This document shows positions 44,934 to 55,263 of a stretch of 64,000 nucleotides of DNA, in pieces. Each line of letters opens with the position of its first letter. Within the stretch, counting starts at the first letter, position 1. The position numbers were made by a program, and so were the translations under genes. The stretch is from Patellaria atrata CBS 101060. Lineage: Eukaryota; Ascomycota; Dothideomycetes; Patellariales; Patellariaceae. The notes beneath the pieces are model-generated. The model had not been told where the DNA came from, ran no database searches, and saw only the letters and a list, made by a program, of their open reading frames with translations. Location: contig MU006121.1 in assembly GCA_010093705.1 (NCBI GenBank), positions 62,001 to 126,000 of the forward strand. Reading direction: 5' to 3'.

Positions 44934-46692
44934 TTGATTATGGAATATCCGGCTTCACTTGGGAACAATTACCCTGGATACTGTCTCTTCGAACCTAGAA
45001 CTAACCTTCGCTCTCTGAAGGCTCATTTTGACAAAGTTCCACCATACCTATTCCGGACGCATTGCGAAAACTCCAACGGTAAAAGCAACGAACATGCCAT
45101 AATATCCTCTGCAGCGGACATAGATAGCGACTGTTCTGACGTGATGGGTCAAGACGAGAAGAAGATCGCTAAGATGCTCATGAATCACCTCCTGTGGAAA
45201 AACAGATGGGATGACAACTTCATGTCCTGGACTAGCTCCTTTTTCTTCACAGTACAACTTGGTCTCTATCGGGCTAGAACAGATAGAATCAACCGTCCGA
45301 CTTTTGATGCTCTTTTTATCACCGTTATAGATACTCGAAAATGTCCACAGGGCACGTTTCTTCCCGCCGAGGCTATGTGTCAGGCATATCAGCTCCCGGA
45401 TGAGGGTAAACTTACACATCGATATTATCGGGGTGAATATCTTTCGCAAAGCCATCTCAACATCTTTCAGGCGTCGAAGACAGTTTCTTTTCAAGATTTA
45501 ATCGACCATGGCCTTTTTGACCTGTTCCCTGAATTCGGAGATCAGACTTCGCACGATAAACTATACCACCGAGTGACCTTCCTACGAAGGAATTTCACAC
45601 GCTCTCAGAAGCGTTCAGCGACAGATGAGGAAATTCGTCTCGCTATAAATCTCGCGACCAGTTGTTTTGGCGGCATTTTTACTGAGCCGATTCTGGCGAT
45701 ACTTCTTTCCCTCCGCCCTCGACCCTCTGGAGACCAATTAACTCACCTGATTCGCAAAGCATTTCGAAGCATTAGTCCAGGTAAGATATTGAGGAGATAT
45801 ATACTTCGTATGTGCGCTAATAGTCCAAGGTCGTAACAGGGAAGATTCACTGGAAGTTCCTCGCGAGACTGATATCCCGGAATACCGACAATTTGTTGCG
45901 ATCATGAATTCCCTGAGAACTGTTGCCGCAGTGGAGCTACCTAGCAGACCAGAAGTATCCTTCGTGCCTAAACCTGTCAGCCAAGCTGTACCATACGTGG
46001 AGCTACCTGCTAGACATAGCGTACCATCCGTAGCACTACCGGTCAGGCAACCGGTGCCATCTGGGGAACTCCCCGCCAGACAGACTGTATCTTCCGTGCA
46101 ACTATCCGCAAGGCAAGCTGTACCATCAGTAGAACTACCCGTCAGACGAGTTGTGCCAGCTGTGGAACTCCCTACCGCAAATTCTGTGTCTTCCGTGGAA
46201 CTATCCCCGAAGCAAGCTGTACCATCAGTAGAACTACCCGTCAGACGAGCTGTGCCAGCCGTGGAACTCTCTACCGAAAATTCTATATCTTCCGTGGAAC
46301 TATCTACTAGCCAAACTGTACAGTTAGTGGAACAACCTTCCAGCCAAACCATCTCGTCCGCGGAAATCCCTATTAGACATCCTGTAGATTCCGTGCAACT
46401 ACCCGCTAGGCAAGTGATGCCTTCAGTGGAGCTACCTTCCAGAGAGGCCGCTTCGCCAGTCGAACTACCTACCAGAGATATTATACCCTCCTTAGAAACC
46501 CCGGCACAACGTCCCCTACCCTCTGCAGAACTATCCCCAAGATCTAAAGTGCCCGTTGTAGATAAAATTACACCCGTGCCTCAGTTCACGGATCGATATT
46601 CCTATTCACATCAACAGCAGCGTTCGCGAATTAGAAGAATATTTGACAAAATCTTTTGCCATTCTTCTTGTAAGCAAATGAAAAAACTATGA
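44934..46692 (+). CDS. DUF7587-like protein with C-terminal 11-residue repeats
   Basis: Two exons: 44934-45780 and 45830-46692, 569 residues; the 49-nt intron has a GCTAAT branch site and an AAG acceptor that keeps the frame. Residues about 30-215 resemble the fungal DUF7587 family by the landmarks PPYLFRTH, KIAKMLMNHLLW, NFMSWTSSFFFTVQLG, TFDALFITVIDTRKCPQGTF and YYRGEYLSQSHLNI. The order Arg (LFR), Ser (SWTSS), Glu (GEYLS) recalls the R-S-E layout of ADP-ribosyltransferase-like folds; that is inference only. From about residue 313 come 19 tandem 11-residue repeats, consensus VPSVELPxRxA, then a basic tail (RSRIRRIFDKIFC). No signal peptide or membrane segment. The role is unknown; such repeat-bearing accessory genes in fungi are often fast-evolving. 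Confidence 0.75.
45922..46548 (+). repeat. 33-bp coding minisatellite, 19 units
   Basis: Nineteen consecutive 33-bp units, all in frame and without indels, each encoding an 11-residue unit such as VPSVELPVRRA. Units at 46120-46218 and 46219-46317 form a recent 99-bp duplication: three successive units repeat in the same order with few changes. Flanking units are more diverged, so copies were added from the centre. Confidence 0.92.
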
Positions 46693-47338
46693 TTCGATTA
46701 CAACTTACTTAGGCTTCTTAGAACTCATAACGGCTACCATTGGCTGGGGCGTCGATCATAGGATACACAATGATAACGATTTTACGAAGAGATCGTGTCA
46801 AATGTGATGATGAGGCCTTCCGATTTGCTTGTCTATATAGCCTGAGATTGGCAATGTTCATTGTTTAGGCTAGGTCTACTGGACTAACGACTAACTGAAC
46901 CGGTCTATAAGTACTGAGGTGTTGACTATCTGCTCGAAATCTGTGTATGGTATTTTGACCTTTCTTGCTATTGCTTTGAGCTGGTGTGATTTTTGTTGGT
47001 TAGCATTTTGGTCAACGAGCAAGAACATCTGACCAGAAGTTGAACAGGCAACTGATTGTCAACATAAAGGAAGTGTTATGAAGGGGACAATATAGATTTT
47101 TCATCTTTATCACCTACAGTCGCCATAACATGTTCTGATGTGGTAGTTAAGTAGGTAGGTTTTTTTGAACTTGCGGCCATCTAATCTCGAGACGACGGGT
47201 CCGATCTGAGATCTCCTCAATTCCTCAACCCGCTGGACCGAGAGCAGGGGTAGTTTGGGCATCGATAGAACATGGACACAAACTTTAACACGCCTTTTAT
47301 CTCACCCATCTCAAATATCTATTTTCAGCTCGTCTACA
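46693..47338. other. Intergenic
   Basis: About 650 bp, AT-rich, no gene recognised. Leader of the acetyltransferase gene at its right end. Confidence 0.55.
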
Positions 47339-48170
47339 ATGCAGCTCCGGAATGCCAAAATTACCGACCTGTACCAAATTGCACACGTTTGGCATGCGGC
47401 GTTCTTCGATGATGAGATAATCGGAAATATCATGCATCCAAACCGTATCGCATACCCAGATGACGTCTATTACTGGTTGCTTCGCGGGATCAGGGAACGA
47501 TATTTCGATTGGCGGCACCAGTTTGTCGTAGTAACGAAGGAGGTAGATGGCCAGGAGGTTATTCTGGGGGCCGCCGAGTGGCGCAGGTTAGGTCAAGGAG
47601 GAAAGAAGATGGAATTGGGTACGTGGGATCCGCGTGAGTTGCTACGATTCCCTGGGTCATAATGATGGGAAAGGTCCAGAATAGGACTAGACACTTGGAC
47701 GTCGTCTCTGTCGAGTAATCGTGTGTCAAACTCATAGAAGTTGAGGTATCCATCGTTGCGACTGACTAGAAACCATAGGAAGTTTCTTGAAACCAAGTAT
47801 CTCTCTATTCAACCGTCTTTCGCTACTCTTTTTCCCCAATCGCGCCATGGATCCAACGCGGGACAACTTCCTCGAACGTTCCTTATCCAAAAGCGCACAT
47901 CACTGGATGGGAGATCGAGCAGAGTGTTGGGATCTTCATGTCTGTGGTGTTCATCCTAACTACCACCACCAAGGAATTGGTAAGCAACTGGTGCGATGGG
48001 GTATCCAGAGAGCGGATGAAGAAGAAGTCTGTGCGAGTGTTGTCTGCGGCCAAAAAAACCGTGCGTTTTATATTGGTGCCGGATTGGAAACGGAAGTGGA
48101 AGATACGAGAACCGAAGAGAAGAAAGGGTCAGGAGGAAAGGTTGTCTTGTTTAAGGTATCTGGTACCTAA
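47339..48170 (+). CDS. GNAT-family N-acetyltransferase
   Basis: Two exons: 47339-47618 and 47779-48170, 223 residues. An in-frame upstream codon at 47255 exists, but ATG 47339 begins at the fold (MQLRNAKITDLYQIAHVWHA). Exon 1 ends at KKMELG. Exon 2 resumes with FFPNRAMDPTRDNFLERS, then CWDLHVCGVHPNYHHQGIGK: the acetyl-CoA loop is the Q-x-x-G-x-G/A type (HHQGIGKQLV). ASVVCGQKNRAFYIGAGLE is the C-terminal strand and helix. This matches the fungal GNAT enzymes that acetylate unknown small molecules or peptides. The 160-nt intron is longer than most here. Confidence 0.85.
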
Positions 48171-48633
48171 ATAGTTACCTTACATTTCAAAGGAGACGGG
48201 ACGCGTTTTTAAGTCTCCATATCCGGACCATACCTATGGATGGGTATTTCTTGCATACATGCCTTGCCGTATATCATCTGCGCAGTCTCATTATAGGAAA
48301 GATGACAGTCAAGCAGGGGGTGATCACTTTGCGAAGAGAGAACACCAGTAAGCAATCGTCTCACTTGAAGATGATTTCTTAAAGCAGACTCATATGAAAG
48401 ATGGGACTTGAAAAGGGTGATCAGACAAAGAATGGACCAAAGATCCAACTGGCTGGAGTTGTAAACTTGAGGAGACCTGACTATTCAGAGAGATTCCAGA
48501 AGTCTGGATTTGGGTATACAATGATCTGAAGATGTTTACTCCACAGAGTGGTATAGAGTACAGTATATTTTGTGACCATGAGATTTTCCTACGGAAGCTG
48601 ATCACCACACGACAGCACCATAACTTCGTACTT
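48171..48633. other. Intergenic between convergent genes
   Basis: 3' flanks only; no gene or repeat recognised. Confidence 0.55.
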
Positions 48634-49210
48634 TTAGTCCTGATTTTGAGCTAGCTCCTCCATAGCTGTCACTGCATTCTGTAGTTCCCGTATCCTATGA
48701 CCTACCCTTTTTTTCACCTGTTCTGCGAGGTCTAAATCTGGGCCATCTACAATACTTTTATATGTGGACAGCAATTTTTCTAGCTCTTCTCTCGCAGCGG
48801 TGCGGTCGTCGGCCGCGTAGACAGTGTTATTTTCAGTTTCCTCGGCGGCAAATTCAAACTAGAGTCCTGTATCAGAATACTTCGCGTACTGCAAGACACC
48901 CGACTTATGAAATTTGATAGTTTGGACGGGAGGTTCGTACCTCATCCCTCGCTGTTGCGTAGAGCTCTTGTATCTGCTCAACAACGTCGTCTGCCGTAGT
49001 TTTGCTTGCAAACTGTCGTGAGAATCGGGGCAAATGAAATTGCCTTTGTTCCGGGTTTGGGTACCGATTACTTGTATAGAGAGGCGTCTGCAGTTCTAGT
49101 CCGGAAGCTCTTATTGCGGTGAAGCTACGGGCGGGAGACCTTGAGAGTGTACAAGCACAGGTGAAGGTTGGTTTGAGAGCAACTCTATATGCTGGACGAA
49201 TGAATGACAT
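48634..49210 (-). CDS. Small probable mitochondrial protein
   Basis: Two exons: 49210-48941 and 48858-48634, 164 residues; intron 82 nt, phase 0. The first 40 residues are rich in Arg, Ser and Ala without acids (MSFIRPAYRVALKPTFTCAC, then SRSPARSFTAIRAS), a good mitochondrial presequence. The rest is helical and acidic: VVEQIQELYATARDE, then after the splice FEFAAEETEN, REELEKLLSTYKSIVDG and VKKRVGHRIRELQNAVTAME, likely a short coiled coil. I do not recognise a family. It shares a 198-bp promoter with the cytochrome b5-domain gene. Confidence 0.72.
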
Positions 49211-49408
49211 GCTGGAGGTTTTCGAATGCGGTTTGATGAGCAGGTACTGGTTCTGGTACGGTATGTACAGTACGTAGGAGTTTTTGTTCAACTGAGGATG
49301 ACGCGCACGCGCGGATTTTGGAGGTTCTCACCCGCCGCACCTCCGCATGATTTGATTCTCATTTTCCATGCAATCTTCAACTTTACAACACACAACAAGC
49401 AACAAGCG
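49211..49408. promoter_or_regulatory. Shared promoter, mitochondrial protein / cytochrome b5 gene
   Basis: 198 bp between divergent ATGs. Contains CGCACGCGCGGA near 49302 and an ACAACACACAACAAGCAACAAG leader before ATG 49409. No TATA box. Confidence 0.45.
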
Positions 49409-50440
49409 ATGCTTGTTGCGATTTCCTTGCTGATTGCTTCGGTAACATTTCTGTGCTATAGACATCTGCCCCGAGTTTGGCTTCAACATACCGACAGAAC
49501 TCTCAGAACCCCGCGATCATCACCATCGGACGCGCACGGCCATAAATTACAACCAGATGAAAATACACAGCTGCGCCCAGCACAGGATGAAGCGTCTACG
49601 GGTATAGCAGCTTCTATAGCAGTAGACGAAGAAGCGTCACCGCATTCGACACCGAAAGCTGTTGCAAGAGACCTCATTAGCATCTCCGAAAATGTACTGG
49701 AACTACCATCTTTCTCATTGCAGTCCCATAATTCAGATGAAGAGGACGATAATCTTCCTCCGCCTTCATTTCCCGCTCCGAACTCTGCCCAACGAGCTTC
49801 TAGTAGAGCTATAGCAGCGCATTCTGCTACCAGCGTCGCAGTGTCGGATTTGACCACTCCATCATCTATGCGTCCACAAAGTCTGCTAGCTTTAACAATG
49901 GGACCGCCTCTGAGTTCGGCCTCAACGCTTCGTCAAGCAGCGGGAATGGCCTCCCTTCGTGTGCCAGCGTCATCCTCTGGACTACAGGTTCAAGCATCAC
50001 GATCAAACAGCCTTGCGCCACAAGGAGCAGTCCCTTCCCAAGTACTCAATCTTCGTGGTAAAGTTACACTTACACCAGGTCATTCGCCATTAGATTGGGC
50101 CAACCTGCAACGGTCGGGCAAGAATATGTCTGGCGTTACGTCTTTCATGCGTGTCACGCCGTCGATGTTGAAACAACATAACGGGCGGAAGGGTAGGCCT
50201 GCATGGTCATCCTGGCAGGGTAAGGTCTACAATATCACCCCCTATCTTCCCTATCATCCCGGTGGTGAAGGGGAATTGAGGCGGGCGGCAGGCAAGAATG
50301 GGGAGAAACTGTTTATGGAGGTTCACCCATGGGTGAACTGGGAGAACATGCTAGGTGAGTGTCTAGTTGGGATCATGGTTGGTGAGCATGAGAATCGGTC
50401 TGTCACAGCAATGGAGAGCAAACTGGACGAAATGGACTGA
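49409..50440 (+). CDS. Cytochrome b5 heme-binding domain protein, Irc21-like
   Basis: Single exon, 343 residues from ATG 49409 (the frame is open further up, but this ATG precedes the hydrophobic start). Residues 1-18 (MLVAISLLIASVTFLCYR) form a membrane anchor or signal. A long Ser/Ala-rich, acidic linker follows. The cytochrome b5 domain is at about 250-330: FMRVTPSMLKQHNG, SSWQGKVYNITPYLPYHPGG (first heme His near 283), then KLFMEVHPWVNWENML with the second axial His near 306. HPWVNWE is typical of the Irc21 / cytochrome b5 reductase 4-like group rather than microsomal b5. Electron carrier on the cytosolic face of a membrane is likely. Confidence 0.85.
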   Translation: MLVAISLLIASVTFLCYRHLPRVWLQHTDRTLRTPRSSPSDAHGHKLQPDENTQLRPAQDEASTGIAASIAVDEEASPHSTPKAVARDLISISENVLELPSFSLQSHNSDEEDDNLPPPSFPAPNSAQRASSRAIAAHSATSVAVSDLTTPSSMRPQSLLALTMGPPLSSASTLRQAAGMASLRVPASSSGLQVQASRSNSLAPQGAVPSQVLNLRGKVTLTPGHSPLDWANLQRSGKNMSGVTSFMRVTPSMLKQHNGRKGRPAWSSWQGKVYNITPYLPYHPGGEGELRRAAGKNGEKLFMEVHPWVNWENMLGECLVGIMVGEHENRSVTAMESKLDEMD

Positions 50441-50832
50441 TAATCTCAATCGCGATTGTTGTTCATGTTCTCTTCCTAGGATAACTTTTTCAACGTGGAT
50501 ACATATACACTAATATATTATATGCTTCCGTAAAGGTATATGCCCACGTTAACCTGTAAGTCCTTTAGGTAAGGTAGGACGTGTCGGTTGGGTGTTTTGT
50601 ATGTACAGTACCTTTGTAACCTGGAATACCGTATCCATCCATTCCAGGTTATATCAAACTGTAAGGTAAAAGGTACACTCTTGGATTTGTATCAAACGTC
50701 CACGTGACCGTGTCGATTTGGTGTTCGTCTTTGGGCTCCGACACGTCTTCCCCCACTACTGACAAGATGAGAGAAAGGACATCATCTTCCCTTTACCACA
50801 TCACCTATTAACTTCTACTCTCCAACTTAGAT
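50441..50832. other. Intergenic
   Basis: No gene. Repeated GTAAGGTA and TGTACAGTACC words at 50568-50612, of the same kind as in other gaps of this window, then C/T-rich leader of Nbs1. Confidence 0.5.
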
Positions 50833-53562
50833 ATGTGGCTTCTAGAATGTGACGGCGACCTATTCGATCGTATGTTATATCCTATATACACCTAGCGATT
50901 CGTTAACCAGAGAGCAGGTAAGAGAATCTGGCTGCGGCCAGGCTCAGTCCATATTCTTGGTCGCACGAAGCCAGACTCTGGAGCAAGTCCCAGCGATAGT
51001 AAGTATATACTAAATACCATGATAATGAATTTTCTCCCCTTCTAACCTGGAGAACAGACGTTCACATATTAACGGGAAGGACTATCTCTCGTCAACATCT
51101 CATAATATCCGTCGATTACGTGGAACAAGACGAAGTACGCGCCCATTTCAATGTCTATCCTGATATTAGAAATACCAATTGATTTTCTCAGGACCCGACC
51201 CTCCCTACTTCGGTAGTAAGCGTCCGTGACAACGATACCAAATTTGGCACAATTCTTGATGAAGAGCAACTGGGGAAGAATAACACTCGTACACTCACAT
51301 CAGGGGAGCATACAATCAGATTAGGGAAAGATTCTACCATATTCAGGTAAGCTCAAAGGCGAAAGGGATAACATTGGTAGTTTTGTCTTGACATGTTGCA
51401 TTTAGGGTTTCGTGGCAACCGGTAGTACTTACTTTCGCCTCTGGAACCGAAACAAGGGCGCAACAACCGATCTTGAGGCAGGTTGACATAAGGACTTCTT
51501 TGGACTTTATCAAAAATCATACGACGCATGTAGTGTCGTCAAAGCGAAACGTTCCAAAGGTACTCCAAGCGTTGGTAAACGCTAAACCTTTGGTTACTCA
51601 AGCTTTTGTGGACGCAGTCATTAGAGCCTCCACGAAGGTCGATGATTCCGATCCAAATAGCCCTAGTACAGCACCCTTGGAAAATGACTTTGATTCTCAC
51701 TGGCCCAATGAACTTGACTATCTGCCTCCGTCTGGAAAGGAACCTAAACCTCGGCCCGCAGAAATGCTCAAACCTCTTGACCAAAGGGCCAAGGTATTTG
51801 CTGGATATACCTTTGTGTTTGGTGATCGGAATCAGTATGAAAATCTGGCAGAACCCATCAGTGATGGGGGCGGGAAGACTCTGTGCCATGAAGTTACCCC
51901 GGGAGAAACGAAATTTGAAGATTTCGTGCGTGTTGTCAAAGAAGCAGCGGGTGAAAAAGGGCTGGGGGAATTCGAGGATGGCAGTGAAGGTAAAGGTGTA
52001 GTTGTCGTGCGCATTGGCACTCGGCGTAATTTTGAAGAATGGACCGGTCATTTTCTGCAACAGGTTGATTTGCTCCTTGGACAAAGGTCAATCTTACAAA
52101 ATGAGTTCTTAGATGCCATACTCCTGAATGATGCTTCGGGGTTGCGAGTGCCGCTTCACGAAGAGATAGAGGTTACCTCAAGTCAACCGCAGCCCCTACC
52201 ATCTACAGCTCGTAAGTGCGAGTTATACTCCCAACCTATAATCAAGTCTAACTCGAAGAAGCTTCCGCGGTCCAAGCCTCCCGTCTGGAAGCAGACGGTA
52301 ATACAACAATTGGCCCTCCAATTCCATCAACCAAGACTCGGAAGCCACCTCGAACGAGATATAAGTCAAAGTTCAGAGGCTTTGAAGGTTTCGACGACGA
52401 AAGCGTTGTCCAGAGCTCGTGTTATTCACCGGAAGCGGCTAGCAGGAACCAACCTTCAAAATCCATCGATTCAGAGATCATTCTCGAATCGCAGTCGCAG
52501 TATCCTTCTCAACTTCGAACCCAGACTCAAGTCGACACCCTGAATGCTCGAAAACGCTGCTCACCACCTTCGGAAGATGAGGTTGAAAATGAGAGAGATG
52601 TCATCGATGGACTCCTTCAGGGCGCTGCGACGATGAAAAGACGTCGTTTGGAAAGAGGTAAAATTTCAAATAATGAGGACCACATAATAAAGTTAACGGA
52701 AGAGAATGGTAACCTTGGGTTACCTAAACTCATCAATCCACGTAAATTGCCGCCCGAAGTGAATGTTCTTGAGCTCGCACAGAAGCGTCGCGAGGAGGAG
52801 GAAGAGGCCGCACGCCGAGATGCGGAGACGCTGCGCAATGCAATGGAGGGAATGGATATTGAGCAGATGAAAAACTTGGCTCAGGTAGTAGAAATGGACA
52901 TCATACCTCGTTCCGATTTTCCTGCGTTTGGAGATCAAGAAGGCACAGGGTGCTGGGACGAACGATGGAATGGGCGTAAGAATTTCAAGAAGTTTAGGCG
53001 TAGAGGAGATACTCGAACATTGCCGAGAAGACCAATCCTTGTGGAACTAGAGGAGGTGGGGAAAAAGGGGTTTGGAATCGGGGACGAATACTGGCTTGAT
53101 AATAGCAGGAGTGGAATGAAGGACAAGAGTTTCGCGGTCGGAAGCAGTAGAGAAGCTAGCGAGTCGCAGCGACAAGACGAGATGGAAGCCGACACGTCGT
53201 TCAGACTTTCCGCACGGGTTAGAGGGGCCAGAAGGAAACAATCATCGCCCCAAGCTGAGGGCGTTGAAGTTGACGAACTTATAACACCGGCTCGTGACCA
53301 GACTTTGGAAGTTCGGGCGAAACAGAATTCAGGTACACAACAGTCTCAAGCCAGCCCAACGCAGACAATGAGATCAGAGACACAGAGGGCAACGCTCAGA
53401 GCTCAGAATGAACAATTAGAGAAAGCAATGACGGCGAAGGGGAAGAGAGTTGCAAGGGAACATGCACCGATGACTCCACCGCCGAACAAGCAAAGGCGGA
53501 TTCTGGAGCCGGATGAAAGCGAAGATGACTTGAAGTTCCGATTTAGAAGACGAAGAAACTAG
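50833..53562 (+). CDS. NBS1: Nibrin / Nbs1 (Xrs2), DNA double-strand break sensor
   Basis: Six exons: 50833-50869, 50918-50998, 51058-51134, 51192-51346, 51406-52211 and 52259-53562, 819 residues, all phases consistent. Nbs1 is the regulatory subunit of the Mre11-Rad50 complex. The FHA domain opens MWLLECDGDLFDRKRIWLRP with SVHILGRTKPDSG. BRCT-type sequence follows (RTSLDFIKNHTTHVVSSKRN and LQALVNAKPLVTQAFVDAVI). Exon 6 carries PPRTRYKSKFRGFEGFDD. Near the C-terminus is the Mre11-binding region around NGRKNFKKFRRRG. The protein ends with an acidic patch and FxF (DESEDDLKFRFRRRRN), the ATM/Tel1-binding type motif. The last intron (47 nt) was needed to shift frame between the two long open frames. 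Confidence 0.9.
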
Positions 53563-54230
53563 TTAGGGAAAGAGATATTGAATATTATACTGCATGATCC
53601 GCGAAACATTTCATACATACTTGAGATTAAGTATCGCGAAGTGAAATTGTAGGTTCGAAATGTAGCGTGTCAGGCTAGGTTGTGGATGAAAGGTAGAGCA
53701 GGAGATATAGAACGATAGGCGGATGAATTCAGGACAAGTTAGTGAGCCCCGACAGACGTAACTCTGGTGTAGCAGTTATTGAAGCTGTAGCGTATCTTTA
53801 TGGTGCTTCGCTTTAGAAAGCTTAAGCTATAGCAGCGAGGGTCAAACTGAGATATCTTTATCTTTATCAAAGTATTAAGCTGGTCTCCAGACCACGGATT
53901 CTCCTGTGAAGAGTGCCCCTTAATGGGTGCAAGTGCGGCCAAACGAGTGTTGAGGGTAAAAAGAGCGCTTCGAATGACGGCTATGTGTGGGAACGAACTG
54001 GAACAAAAGAGTGTATATCCATTCAAGGCTGTGGGTGTAGCAAATCGGTTATAATACAGTCAATCCAAGCCCACTACTTCATGATAAGCATAAGTCGTAT
54101 GCATATGTCAGTACCTTATACCGTAGCAAACTGTCATCAATTCTTCATGTTCTGTCATTTACAATTCATTTCAAAATCCTCTCTTTCAGCTCGAGTGGGC
54201 CCCTCCGACCCAACATCTCAATCTTGGTTT
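53563..54230. other. Intergenic between convergent genes
   Basis: No gene recognised. Includes ATCTTTATCTTTATC near 53852; otherwise unremarkable. Confidence 0.55.
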
Positions 54231-54694
54231 TTACAATTCATCCTTTGAAACGCCATGTATTTCTACCAACTCGGTTTCGAAAACTACAAACAGTCATATT
54301 AGCTCAGGTTGTTGACCAAGAGGGGATGAAAAGAATCTGACGTACTAAGCACGCTGTCGGCAGGGATTGGACCCATATCTCTAGACCCATATCCATACTC
54401 GGGTTGGATGGTCAATTTCCTCTTCTCACCAGGACACATGTCCAACAGTCCCTGATCCCATCCCTTGATCACCTGCCCATTACCGACGATGAAGGTAAAC
54501 GGCTGGCCCCGGTTGTACGATGCGTCGAACTCGCTGCCGTCGGATTCGAGAGTGCCACGGTAGTGCACGTCGACGCGGTCGCCTGCTTTGGTCTTGCGGG
54601 AGCACTCGACTTTGTGAGTAACCTCGATATTGAGAGGTTTGTCGAGCGCAAAGGCGAGGGGTAAGAGTGGCAGGATGGAGAGGAGGAAACGCAT
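54231..54694 (-). CDS. FKBP2-type peptidyl-prolyl isomerase of the ER
   Basis: Two exons: 54694-54346 and 54283-54231, 133 residues. A signal peptide ([16 protein letters not shown]) leads into one FKBP domain: [20 protein letters not shown], then [40 protein letters not shown] and [20 protein letters not shown]. The residues of the FK506-binding pocket (Tyr, Phe, Val-Ile, Trp, Tyr) are all present. The short second exon gives [12 protein letters not shown] and ends exactly in KDEL, an ER-retrieval signal, so the enzyme is a luminal proline isomerase helping secretory proteins fold. Without the intron the frame would stop early and lose the retrieval signal. Confidence 0.93.
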
Positions 54695-55263
54695 AGTTGC
54701 TCAGGTCTTTTTGAATTTGCGTGGCCTTGTTTTCCGGTGAAAGCAGGTAGAAGTAATTCTAGTCAATGGCTACGTTTGATAGAGAAAAGTAATCGAATCT
54801 GTGTGTTGAAGCGACGTTGCATCTGCGTGACGTCTACTTAAATAAAAGTATAGTACTGTAATAATGTACCTTACTGTACGCTACTCTGTAATAAACTTGT
54901 GATGCGGTTAAATCCAGGATGTGGGCTTCACGCTAATCTAATTCAACACAATCATTTTTCGTACAGTAACTAGTTTCGATTTCAAACATCCTTACCTTAC
55001 CACCTCATGAGAAAGTGTCCCAACTCTAGGCTTCTTTATTGATTACCTTAAGTACAGCTTGCTTTCATACCTTAGAACCGGTGCGTGCTTGTAACCTCAG
55101 TAGAACTAGGGACAAGAGATGGACCGGCGCTTAAAGAACTCAACACTAGGGTCAAGAAGACCATCATCATATATATAGTTGCATGGATGGACTGAAGGCC
55201 AAAACAAACACTATGACCACAAACTCGAGAGATGGTCCAGAAGTACTCTGATTACCTTGGCTG
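54695..55263. other. Intergenic
   Basis: Upstream region of FKBP2 and downstream side of Pol kappa. Clusters of GTACTGTAATAATGTACC and TACTGTACGCTACTCTG words lie at 54852-54892. No gene seen. Confidence 0.5.

Noticed and set aside
45738-46352. 204-codon minus-strand frame opposite the repeat array
   Set aside because: It is open only because the 33-bp repeat, being divisible by three, has no stop in that frame either. The sense frame has a conserved N-terminal domain and a good intron.
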